This document shows, one piece after another, positions 47,366-59,000 of a stretch of DNA of 64,000 nucleotides. Origin of the DNA: Planococcus citri (Eukaryota > Arthropoda > Insecta > Hemiptera > Pseudococcidae); assembly GCF_950023065.1 (NCBI RefSeq), contig NC_088681.1, forward strand, positions 46,596,836 through 46,660,835. Direction: 5' to 3'. The position numbers were made by a program, and so were the translations under genes. The notes below the pieces were generated by a model. That model worked only from the letters and a program-made list of their open reading frames with translations. It was not told where the DNA came from and did not search any database. Each line of letters starts with the position of its first letter. The stretch's first letter is position 1.

Positions 47366-50300
47366 ATCATGGTTTTGAGAAAAACTGGTTTAGTGAAAGT
47401 TCTGGCTAAGTTCGAATTTTCATTAAATTTTCGACCTTTTTCAACTTTTTGATGAAAGCCGAATTTTTACTTTTTTTCAGAAATTTCAAATTGCTTTGAA
47501 GTGTTTAAAAATTGAATTTTGAGGCTGGCACAGTTTCGAAACATTTCTTAAATCTTCGCAAATTTTGAAGGAAAATGTGAGAATAACTTGAAAAATTCTT
47601 ATAGTCTGCGATTTTTTATGAAAATAGAAACAAAATTAGTTTGATATACGTATTTAAAAATTTCATGCTTAAACAATTTTTGTTTAAAAAATGCCTCGTC
47701 AATTTTAACATTAGGCACATATTTTAAAATTATTTTAAGTAATTAAATAGGCAAAATTTTGATAAGTTGGAAAAATTTCGTGAGGTTTAAGAGCCTGTGG
47801 ATCTATTTTTTGAAAATTGTGTCAACAAGTTTCCAATTTACGTCACTTGAATTCTCAAAACTTCTCCAAACAGATTTTTCGAATATTTTTCAAAAAGGCT
47901 GACAGTTTTTCATAGATATTTTTCAAAACAATATTTCCAAAATCTTTGGGTTCATTTTTTTTAAAGAATAGCCCTAAATAATGAAAAAAAACAACATGTA
48001 ATAATCCTGCAATTCAATTTCCATAAAAACAAATCATAATTTATTTTTTGACTGACAGTTTTTCATAGATGTTTATTTCCATACTCTTTGAAGTCTTCCT
48101 ACGCCTTTTGAAGCATTTGCGAATTTTTGCTTGTTTTTTTCACTGGTTCATCAGCTCAAGTTGAATCTGAAAAATTTTCTTACTGAGCATAATTTGAATA
48201 GGTACCCATAAATAGGTATTTGCAAAAAAAATTTCTGTTTTCAACTCAAAAACGTTGTACCAAGACGTCCTAAAAAATGTTTTGAAAACGCTCCGTATAT
48301 TAATCCTCGATGATAAAATTTGAGTGCAGTAAATTCAAAAACAGGCAAAAATGGTTTATAAAAAAAAGGAATGTTTAAAAAATGTCAAAACTTGATATAC
48401 TTTTGTCTCCTCGTCTCCCCGCCCTCCTAAACCCCCTTTTTAACAATAATTAAACACCTTTCAAGATGAAAAATTGGGGTTTCACGAGTAGATAGGTATG
48501 CGCGAGATTCCAGTGATCGAAGACATGAATGATGGAGTACGAGTTTGTGTTTCCATTTGGATGAGTTTCAGTTTTCCAAAATGGACTGGTTTCCTTCAAT
48601 ATATTTTCCGGGGAAAAAATATATCAATTATTTTTTTAATCATCAGTCGTGAAAAAGAATTAATGCGGTTTTGTGCACTTGTCCCCGATGTATTACTATA
48701 ACATTATATAAGATGTTCGTTCGCTGGATTACCTAAAAGTAAATTCAATTATCTCATTAGGTAGGTAATGAACTACATTTCAAAAACGTATTAAGTACGA
48801 AGCAGAATTCTACACACAGATTGAGTGTGCAAATGTACGAGTATAAGTTTAACACTTCGCAAACGATAGCCCGCAGCCATATAATGGAAACTTTTCTCAG
48901 CACATCTTTTCAGCAGACCGGAATTACGTGTTATGTAATATAGTATTGCAGGTATTTATTTCAAAGCTAAATAGACGAAACCGTAAAAATGTTCAAAGTT
49001 TACTGTTTAAATTGTCTGAATAAACGAATTGAAATTTTCAAGCTTTACGGGTCAATGTATTCTCATATTCTGAAATGTACGTAGCCTTTTAATAGTATGA
49101 CCTGTTTAAAAGTTCGATTGTTTAGTCTTTTTGGTTTCCTCTTCGTTTATTTAGCTAAACTAAGTCGATAATTTTGATTACTCTGATACCCCCCCCCCCA
49201 CCCCACCCCCTAACAATTATGAGACGGATTTTTTCTTTTCTTCTTTACTATACAGTAACTTATTACGGATGTTTAACTCTTGTTACTTATACAATTAATC
49301 AAAAATGTTGACCTTTTTGAGTTTTTCATTCTGAAAAAATCCTATTCGAGCAAAAAAAAGTCGCGAAAGATTTCCCTCGCGATGATCGGTGAATATAATG
49401 CGAATTTATTATTCCTATGTCTATAATTGTACTTTGTACCTACTTAATAGATATACTTACTCGTATACCTTTCTCGATCATGGTTTCACCCTGGCTTTGA
49501 GGAAGTTTGTTTCATGCGTTTCTTATTCTCATTTTTCGTAATTATATATACCTACCTAATACCAAGAATTATTGTACTGTGAGGTAGTATCGAACACATG
49601 TTAATATGTACGTTGCATGTACGTACATATTAGAAATCACAATGCAAATGCTAAAATGCTACTAAGTATAATCGGATCTTCTTATACATAGTCTACATTA
49701 ATACACGCTATCGTTTCGAATTTCTCTATGTACGTATGTAATACTTACACCGAGTTTGCAAGGAAGGAGATAGGGGTCGTTTACTGTAAGATCACGAAAC
49801 ATAAAAGAGTGTTTATGTATCTGATACGACTATTAATTATGCCAAAATATTGAAATGCGTATACCATTTGTGAAACAGGGGAAATATTTTGACACGCAGT
49901 GGTGTCAATTTTTTGGTCATTACTGCCAATTTCAAAAAATCGAGAAAATTTCAAAAAATTTTGACTATTTTTCTCAATTTTTTTTTGAAATTAGTGTGTG
50001 ATCTAGGATTATGATGATGAGCCATGAGCTCTTAAATATCTCACTAGCAAACTAATACTCATATCGTAACTTATGAATTATTCGCTCGAGTGGCTTTTTT
50101 CATCTCGATTAATGGATGTTTTCAGGCTGTTTTATTCTACAGGCAGGCGTATTATATTTGGTATAGGTAATATGAATTTTGCGCTGCATAAATTTATTGG
50201 TATCACTATTGTAATTGGTATAGGTATAGGTAAGGTAGGGGTGCTGGCCGCTGGGATAGTTTTACGACGTAGGAAAACTCGATATCTATGTGTTTCCCAG

Positions 50301-50700
50301 AGTATAGATAATTTTGATGAATGAGCATACTATTGTAGAAAATACGTACAAGATGAGCTCAAATAGCATTCTAGTAATTCTCGTACGTGGAAAAAGATGT
50401 AATTTTTTTTTCTCACGACGTAGAATTTTTTTTCTGCGAATTAATATTTATATAGAAACGTGATAGAAAATACGTCTAATGTCCACGTTCTATACATATA
50501 ATAGACTTTCTGCTGTGGTTGTATCCTTCGTTCGTCCTTTATGTTACCTGGAATCAGGTGAATTGAATACTCATGGGAGAGCGATACATTTACGTATTGT
50601 GAAAGGAAAAAAGTGGTGACAAAATTTGTTGATAGATATTTTAGTCTGTTTTATAGCTGATTGTCATTTGTAGGGTGTTTTGTGTAAGTCCTGGTCGAAA
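47366..50700. other. Gene-free stretch
   Basis: AT-rich with a c-run near 49192-49212 and frequent gtaggta/tacctac words. No coding exon, RNA gene or element ends were recognised. Confidence 0.4.
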
Positions 50701-50710
50701 AATTTGATAT

Positions 50711-51530
50711 AATGTGATGGGCCATTCGACGTCAATTCGACCAAGAAGTGGTTAGGGGGGGGGGGGGTCAGCGATTTTTTAAAACAATTTTTCCTGTGGA
50801 AAGACCTTCCGAAGGGATGACCAACCAATGGCGCAAATCGTAGCCGTCTAACCCTTTTTTAACGGCTGCTAGGGGGTGTCAAAGTTTTCAGTGAACTTAA
50901 AATATGTACCATCCATTTCAGCAGAGGATTACTCGATAACCGCGATACCTACCAAAATGGAACTTTTTCCAATATTTAGGGGCTTTGAAAGGATTTTTGG
51001 TGATATCATAAAAATCAGCGTTGCCACTTTTTTTCGTACGAAAAATTAGCTGGAAAAGTTTCAAAACGTAGTTTTCATATCGTTTTGACTTTCAAAAATT
51101 CTGAAAAAAATATATTATGGGCAACTTTTCATGCTCAACAATATATTAAAAAATTTAAATGGCATTATTTTGTAAAGTCGATTTAAAAAATTGAAAGTTT
51201 GCGAAAAAAATTCGATTTTATTGATTTAAAACATGAAAAAAAGTTTTGATTGATGAAGTTGACCCATTTGACCTCTATTATTATTACGTATCCGTTGAAA
51301 AAGTTGAAAACCCCCTTCACTCGATGAAATGAATTCATCACAAAAAAAATCAAAATTCGAAAATATTCAAAAAATAACCGAATTTTAATTTTTTTGCTAC
51401 GAGTGTAATTTTTATCAACTTTTTCATGAAATACGTCAGAAAGAGGTCAAAATAAGACAACTGAATAAATTTGAACTTTTTTTGATGTTTGGAATTGAAA
51501 ATTTAATTTTTTCGAATTTTGATTTTTTTT
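50711..51530 (+). repeat. 800-bp dispersed repeat, copy 2
   Basis: Direct-orientation relative of 23332-24127 (ggaaagaccttccgaagggatgacca; attactcgataaccgcgatacctacc). It includes an expanded g-run near 50755-50767. Confidence 0.8.
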
Positions 51531-51712
51531 TTTGGTGGTGAATTCATTTCATCGAGTGGAAGAGTTTTTTCATCTTTTTCAATGGATACGTAAAAATAGG
51601 GGTCAAATGGGTCAACTTCGCCAATCAAAACTATTTTTCATGTTTTCAATCAAAAAGTTGCATTTTTTTCGCAAACTTTCAATTTTTCTAAATCGACTTT
51701 ACGAAACTACTA
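51165..51712. repeat. Inverted repeat formed by copy 2 and its mirror
   Basis: 51165-51360 pairs with 51531-51712: aagttgacccatttgacc.. with ..ggtcaaatgggtcaactt, and ctcgatgaaatgaattca with tgaattcatttcatcgag. Copy 1 lacks the right arm, so copy 2 is either a more complete element or has acquired an inverted partial copy. Confidence 0.75.
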
Positions 51713-52078
51713 ATAGTACTTCAAAGGGCCATTGAAATCGATTCAAAAGCATAAATTCTTCCAGAAGTTATCGCTTATTTCGTTTTGTATTTCCTAAAAT
51801 CGTTGACAAATTATTGAAGACGTGTTTAAATGAAAGGGATGTTTTTTTCGTCATTATTTGGCCCAAATCTCGAACAAAAATTCATAAAATCTCGAAAAAA
51901 AAGTCTGTATGGACGTTTTTATTTGTTCAAAATTCATTAATGCCGTTGAATTTGCTATTTTATCCAGTAGACTCGATTCTCTTGAAATTTTATCATCGCT
52001 ATTACTCAATAATTTTTTCTGATGGGGAAGGGAGTGGGATAAAGTTCATTCTGAAATTACTTTAGACAGACTAGGTAT
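51713..52078. other. Short gene-free stretch
   Basis: AT-rich with no exon or element recognised. Confidence 0.4.
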
Positions 52079-52319
52079 CAACTCAGAGTGTCTAACAGTC
52101 CTTCCGATCCAGAAGGTCAGGAAAAGTTTGTTTTTTTGCCTATGGGTTCTTCTTTTCGCCCGCAGGTCCTTCTTTTTTTCGAATTTTCAAATAATTCTGT
52201 CATTCAGTCAATAAATCAAGTGAAAAATGAAAACTAAATTTTTCAGAATTTTTATAATTTTTTCAAACGTTTAAATAAGTCCTAAGTAATTGAATATAAT
52301 AGCAAAAAATTAAATAGGT

Positions 52320-53571
52320 GGGTAATTCTCAGAAAAAGGGTCGATTTTGATATGCATAATTTTGAAAAACGAAAATCATTTTTTTGGAAAATTTCAAGTG
52401 GGAATCATTTGTATATGTGTCCCAGATCCCTTTTCTAGTGTTTGCCTCAATTCAATCCCCCCCACTGTGGACCCCGGCCCCCCTAAAACGGCGATAATTA
52501 GAATTCGACCCTCATCGATGTGTAATATGTCGATTGATATGTTTTCAAGGTCGTAGAATTCGAATCTGGAGTTATTTTTTTTGTAGAGGTGGAGGGTGAG
52601 GCGTGGGGAGGGGGAAAATGTCAAATTTTGCTTATATTATCGTGTAATATGTCGATTTATGTTTTTCAGGCCGCAGAGTTCGAATCTGGACTTATTTTTT
52701 TGGTAGGGGTAGAGGTGAAGTGTGGGGAGGGAGAAAATGTAAAATTTTGCTTGTATTATCGTGTAATATGCCGACTAGCGCGATAAAAGTACAGCTGTCT
52801 GAAATTTGGCCAAGTCGAAGGACAAATGGGCGCTGGACAAGCCGAAGGACAATCTCAACGTTTTTTCGTTTCTAGCGTTACCTACTGGACATTATTCGAT
52901 TTTTAACACGTAATGAATGTGTACTTATCATGTAGAATAACTTCCCTTTCTCAATTATCGTTTTTGGCGGGTTCATCAGGGTAAATAAAAAGGCAAGCCG
53001 AAGGACACCGATTTTGCGAAATATCATATTTTCAGAGACAAGTACGATCAGAACGAGCTATTGCGTAGGTTTTGAAAAAAACATTGCGGGGTAACATTTT
53101 TATGAGGACAGTGAACCAGTGCAGCCACTCGCCAGAAAAAAATGTTGGATTGGGAAGCTACCAAAAATAATTGAAAATTGCTCGAAAATTTGCCCAAAAA
53201 GTGTGTGACAGTTTTCAAATGTGAATTGTGAGCTTCCTATAGACTTATTGCAATTGCAATTTGCACAATAAGAGACCTTCGTGTTCTATGATAATGAGAA
53301 TGTGTCAATTTTTCCAAAAAAAAATGAAGTTCATGACACTTTATAACATTCATTTTCAAAAACATGATGTGTGACAGCCAAGTCGAAGGACATTTGGGGT
53401 ATAAAATCAAATGTACACCAATGAAAGGAGGGTCTAAAAACCTCAATACCATGTGTGAAATGTGTGCGGGGTCATTCTTGAATGGACCAAAAAAAAAAAA
53501 AAAAAATTCATGCTAAAACCGTTGAGAAATTTGCCATGTACACGAATTTTACCTTTTTCTGAGAATTACCC
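52320..53571. mobile_element. Nested 1.25-kb TIR element
   Basis: Inverted ends gggtaattctcagaaaaagg (52320-52339) and cctttttctgagaattaccc (53552-53571), flanked by aggt on both sides. It is missing from the sister repeat at 28826-29493. It contains a tandem pair of about 127 bp (52518-52770) and four copies of caag[tc]cgaaggaca. No transposase is recognisable. Class unknown. Confidence 0.82.
52518..52770 (+). repeat. Tandem duplication, unit about 127 bp
   Basis: Two diverged copies of cgtgtaatatgtcgatt...agagttcgaatctgga...gtggggaggg, inside the nested element. A third partial start (cgtgtaatatgccga) follows at about 52760. Confidence 0.85.
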
Positions 53572-53810
53572 AGGTACCAGGTTCCTATTTTGTTAATGAA
53601 AACCAATTGATTATTTCCATTGTTTGATGCATTTTCTTGATTATGTTTTTGTTTCTTAAATTTTTGAAGTTTTTTTTTGGTGAGAAATTTTGTGAAAATG
53701 AATGGGGAGGGGGGGTATCAGTACATTTTCAATTTTGAAAATGTCCTTCCAAAAGGTCCTTTCAAGGTCCTTCTTTTCAGTTCTGAAATTTTGTTAGACA
53801 CCCTGCAACT

Positions 53811-54639
53811 GAATGAACGTGAATAATAAGCTCAAATTAAACTTGAAAATTTCGTAACCTCCATAGAAGTTATAGAAATTTTTAACATTTGTATTTTCAT
53901 TTTTTTATAATATTGAGGGATGATTTTTTTCAACGTTAGAAAATTCAGAATTCATAATTTCAAATTTTTGAACAGTTTTTGAAAGGCAAATTTTACGAGC
54001 TGGGAAAACGATGATGATGAGGATTTTATCAAAGGCAAAATCGATGTTATTTTTTTTAATTTTCAATGTTTTTTTGTAGGTATTTTTCGAATGTAATTTG
54101 TATGCTTGAAGAAAATTTGGCGAATAATTAGCTCACAGAAATTTTATTTTTAAGCTTCAAATAACTATTGATTTGAATGTGCCATTTAAGAGCCCTGTTA
54201 CAGAATTTGATTTTTTGCCAAGGGTTTTTCTGAAATCACTCTCTTCCTCTCCTCAATTATTATTTTTATATGTATTATAAGCCTTGGTGTGTAATGCTTT
54301 TGCACTTGTACATTTTTCTGTGAGAAAATCGAACTTGCTATTTTACAAAATTATTAAAAGTTTTGAATTGGATAATTTGTCTTTTTAATAACTTTTACTT
54401 TCTGTTGATCAATTTTGGGGTAATTTTTGTAACTTTATTCACGATTTGAGCTGCTGAAGTGATTATACTTTTCCTGAAAAATACCAACTAGATGCATTTT
54501 CGACAAATTTTTCTCTTCGAACCAAGCAACAGGTGTACGTATTTTGTGGCTTAGTTTAACCATTCACGTTTTCACGAGGAATTAGCAGAGAATAGCGTCT
54601 TTCTGTCGAATACGCATAACTTACTAACATATGCGTAGA
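53811..54639. other. Gene-free stretch
   Basis: AT-rich, no coding exon or element ends recognised. Confidence 0.4.
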
Positions 54640-55160
54640 TATACGTATCTGCGGCTGTGTCTCATTGACGATGCTGCTGCTGGTGTCGCTTGTGCGGCGG
54701 CGGTGGCGATGTTGGCGTAAAGTTCATTTACATCGGATTCTCGGAATCAGTTTTATAAAATTTTGCAATATGTAGCTTCAGTGGTGGCGGTGGTGGTGGC
54801 GGCGGCGGCGGCGACTTTGGCCCGCGAGAAGTCGAAGGAGAGGAAGGAAAAAAAATTGCTCCGCCATCGCTAGGAATATACGTCGTATTGGGTTAAACTG
54901 GTCCCCCTTCGGTTTGGCTATGTCTGTGTCGGACGTGTCGACTTGGTTTCCCCTCTTTATGGCTGCGGCGACGACGGAGACGGTCGACGCTGCAGCGGTC
55001 GCGACGACGGTCCCCCGCGAATAAATTCGGCCCGGCTGGCGAGAAAATATTCGCGAATATCTTCCACGGCCAACAACTATCCACCATTTTGTCGGATTCG
55101 GCGGGCCTCTCGCGAACGCCATTTTGTTATGGTAAAGCGCGGCCCGGTCGACTTCTTTTT
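54640..55160. promoter_or_regulatory. CpG- and GGC-rich block, possible promoter
   Basis: The most G+C-rich part of the window, with trinucleotide runs (gcggcggtggcgat near 54695; ggtggcggcggcggcggcg near 54797) and CpG clusters near 54965-55145, plus gccattttgttatgg near 55119, a YY1-like word. A 129-codon antisense frame (54778-55167) exists but is Arg/Ala/His-rich from the repeats and matches no family I know. Best read as a promoter region of an unseen gene. Confidence 0.3.
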
Positions 55161-56559
55161 CTTCCAAACTCTCTTTTAATTATACCATCGGTTAAGGGGG
55201 TGTTAAATTATGGATCTGGCAATTTTTTTTCCGACGAGTGGTAATTTTTGGGATGCGAAATTTATGCACTGTTGAGAATTGGGGTTGAGGGGTTGAAGTT
55301 TATACCAGCTGTGGATATCTCGAGGGTTCTTTGATGGGACGGTTTTTTTTGGGATGGGGGGGGGGGGGGTTGATGATGTATTGTGACATGACAGAGATTT
55401 GGAAATGGTAGAATTTTTTCAATCAGTTTTTCAAGTTCATATTTAGATACGTAAGTATCTCTATCATCTTGATTTAATCTTAAAATAACCTGATGAGGGT
55501 ATACCTTTTGAGGGTTGATTCTGCAGCGAAAAAAATTGTCGAGAAATTGAGCTTATGACGTCACACCCCTTTGCGAATTTTTCAAACCTGAATTTTTGTC
55601 AATTTTATGAATACATTGGAAATATTTTTCAATCAATTGTCAAATTATTGAAAAATTCAGTTCTCAGAAAATTTGAAAAAAATCTCGATGCGGAGAATAT
55701 ATTTTTGGTACTTGGGTATTTTTTATCCAAGATCTTACCTTTCATTATATTGGCCCAATCGATTGAAATTATCACAAATAAAAATATATTAAAAAAATAA
55801 TTGAATACAGAGATCTCTTTTGAATCGATAATACGTGAAAAATTCTCATATTACGTCGATTCGAATGCACGTGTTACGTTGATTGAGAATCCCTGACTTC
55901 GCGCAGTACAGCACATTTTCTCCAATCTTTACTCGTATTCGCGACGAATCGAAGTTCCTATTCGTATGATTTTTTTTGCAATTTTTACGAATTAGATTTT
56001 TCATTCGTTTACAATTATTTTTAATCAACGACATTTGTGTATAATATTTTTTAAAAAGTCGAAAAAATGTCCCATAGATCGTATTTTATTCATGTACAGA
56101 TCTAATAAGTTTAACACCCCCTGTTTAAATAATTTTGAGAGATATTTGAATATTTAAATTTTTCCCATCTTTAGTTAAACCCCCTTCACTCGTAAAAAAT
56201 CCAAACACACCCTCTCCGCGATTGAACCTTTGAATTAAATTAGAAATGACGACACAATACGCAATGCTGCAATGCCACATATACAAATTTTTACTCTTTG
56301 AGAAATTTTGGCAATTTTTCTCGAAAAATTGCGCCCCTACGAGTCGCCCTTTTCGAGCTTAAATGACATTTAGAAGTGCAAGTTACGTGCACAGTACTTA
56401 AAAGTTCACTTCGGAGGTTAAATTTCGTTCATAAATGTGAAGTTTTCGAGACTTATGGTATACGTTTAGTGCGATAGTGAAATTGATAAGGCCCTCGTTA
56501 TACTTAATCTATATTTGTATAGTGATTGACCTGTATAACTTGGGATGTGTACTTTTAGA
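55161..56559. other. Gene-free stretch
   Basis: AT-rich, with a g-run near 55358-55369. No exon recognised. Confidence 0.4.
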
Positions 56560-59000
56560 TTTTTTTCAGCTTTTTCCAACATTTTTATAACTTTTTTTTC
56601 GGGTTAGAGAAATTGGTAATTTTTTTTAGACGTAAATTAGGGGTTACTGAAGGGATAATTTGAATTTTTGCGAGAGTTGGCACCGGCTCGAGGGATGTGA
56701 GTTTTTAGATTTTTCATATCCTCATTGAATGGTTTTTTGGCCTTTTTGCATTTTTACGAAAATGAGAAAATCTTGCAAGTCTGGAATTAAGGGTTCCCAA
56801 AGGGGTAATTTGGATTTTTGCAAGGGTTGGCACGTAATTGTGGGATGTGAGTTTTTAGATTTTTTAGACACTTCTCGAATGATTTTGCACATTTTTTTAA
56901 TTTTTAGGGAAACAAGAAAATCTTGTAAGTTTGGAATTAGGGGTTCCTAGAAGAGTATTTTGAATTTTTGCAAGGGTTGGCACATAATTGCGAGAGATAT
57001 GATTTTTTAGACTCTTTTTAAATGATTTTTTACTTTTTTTTCATTTTAAGAGAAACGAGAAATTTTGTAAGTCTGAAATTGGGGGTTCCCAGAGGGGTAA
57101 TTTGAATTTTTGCAAGGGTTGGCATGTAATCTTGGGGTTTGAGTTTTTAGATTTTTTAGACCCTTTTTGAATGTTTTTTTTTTGTTTTTTTACCAATTTT
57201 TCATTTCAAGGGAAACGAGAAAATTTTCTAAGTTTGAATTTAAGGGTTCCCAAAGGGGTAGTTTGAATTTTTGCTACGTTCGTTCAATGCTCATGGTATG
57301 TGAGTTTTTAGATTTTTTAGACCCTTCTTGAATGTTTTTTTACCTTTTTTTCATTCTATGGGAAACGAGAGAATCTTGTAAGTTTGCACTTAGGGGTTCC
57401 CAAAGGAGTAATTCAGGTTTTTTCAGTGACTATGCTTGTGCTCGACGGATATGTGTTTTCGATTTTTCTGGGGTTTTTTGAGTGCTTGCCCAGCTTTTTA
57501 TCAAGTTCAGGGAGAAGAAGACAGTTTTAAAGTTGTAAATTAGGGGTTACCAAAGGGTTAATTTATATTTTGACTATGGTTGTGTTATTTTTTATGGGAG
57601 GTGAGTTTTTATATTTTTCTGATCTTTTTAAAATGTTTTTCAGGCTTGTTTAAGAATTTAAGAATACGAAGGAATTTTTAAAGTCAAGAATTAGGGGTTA
57701 CCAAAGGGTTGATTTGAATTTTTTCGGTGGTTGGTTTATTGTTTAATGAAAGTGCGTTTTTAAATTTTTTTTTGGGCTTTTTCGAATATTTTTTTGAATT
57801 TTTTTTAACCGAAGGGAAACGAAGGAATTTTTCAAGTCAGAAATTAGGGGTTTCCAAAGGGTTTATTATAGTTTTGATTTTTGCAGTGGTTGGGCTTATT
57901 CTTTTAATGTGATGTGTTTTTTATTTTTATTAGGTTTCCTGGGTGCTCTTTGTGTTTTTTTCGAAATACTGGGAAACGAGGAAATTTTCGAAGTCAGCAA
58001 TCAGGGGTTACCAAACGGGTAATCTGAGTTTTTTACATCGATTCTCTTGTAATTAGGGAAAATGTATTTTTAGATTTTTTTAATGCTTTCGGGAATTTTT
58101 TTTCAAGTATATACCTACTTACAGAAAAATGAAGGAATTTTCTAAGGTGAAAATTAGGGGGTTATCAATGATTTCATTTGAATATTTGCTGAGCTATTCT
58201 TATTCTTGGAGGGAGGTTTCTTTTTATTTTTTTCTGAGCTTTTTTGGGTTCTTTTAAGTTTTTTTTTAAAGAACAGAAAAATGAAGAAATTTTAAAAACC
58301 AAGAATTAGGGGTTACCAAAAGAGTTATAGCTTGAATTTTCTCTCCCTCATGAGCTTATTTTTTGAAGGAGCTGTGATTTTAGATTTTTTTGAGCTTTTT
58401 TGAATGCTTTTCAGGTATATTTTTTAAAGTACAGGAAAACGCTGAAATTTTTAAAATCAGAAATTGGGGGTCCCTAAATGATTAATTTGAATTTTTTCTG
58501 TGGTGAAGTTATTCCCTGAGGAAGGTGTGCGTTTTTAGATTTTTCTAAGCTTTTTTGAATACCTTTTTGGAGTCTTTTTTACGTGAAGAAAAACCGAGTA
58601 ATTTTTTAGTATAGAATCAGGGATTACCAAAGGATTGGTTTGAATTTTTGCAACTGTTGGCTTGTTTTTTGAATGAGGTGTGGGTTTAGTCATTTATTGG
58701 AGTGCTTTGAGCATTTTAGAATTCTTTTTGAACTTTTTTTTTTCAAAGTCAGAAAATTAAATAGGTTTTTTTAAGCTGAGAATTTGAGGTCACCCTAGAG
58801 TTGATTTTAATTTTAATGACGATTGATTTATTTATTGTGTTCTAGAGGAATTCGTGTTTTTATATTTTTTTGTGCTTTTTTGAAAAATTTTAAAAGTTTT
58901 TTTCAATCACCTATTGTGGGCAAACAGATAAATTGTTCAAATTTGAAAATAAAGGGCTATAAAAAATTTAGATTGAATTCTTGTGGTAGTTATTTTTTTC
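56560..59000 (+). repeat. Satellite, about 150-bp unit, about 16 copies
   Basis: The landmark aggggttaccaaagggt and variants recurs near 56641, 56791, 56941, 57083, 57244, 57394, 57544, 57695, 57848, 58005, 58159, 58309, 58466, 58620, 58780 and 58940, with spacing 142-161. Each unit also has gagtttttagattttt and gggaaacgaggaa. Divergence increases toward the right. No coding role: the 73-codon frame at 56729-56950 merely reads through one and a half units. Confidence 0.9.

Larger units (their letters stand above)
52084..53805 (+). mobile_element. cagggtgtc-type element, copy 2, host of a nested insertion
   Basis: Ends cagagtgtctaac and gttagacaccctg, flanked by caact (52079-52083 and 53806-53810). 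It shares its outer parts with 28826-29493 but has an extra 1.25 kb in the middle, the nested element below. Confidence 0.78.

Noticed and set aside
54778..55167. 129-codon antisense open frame, Arg/His/Ala-rich
   Set aside because: It results from GGC-type trinucleotide runs and high G+C, ends in a His/Arg run, and shows no domain or splice-supported continuation.
56729..56950. 73-codon frame with an internal repeat
   Set aside because: It spans one and a half satellite units whose period is a multiple of three only by chance at that place; other units carry stops.
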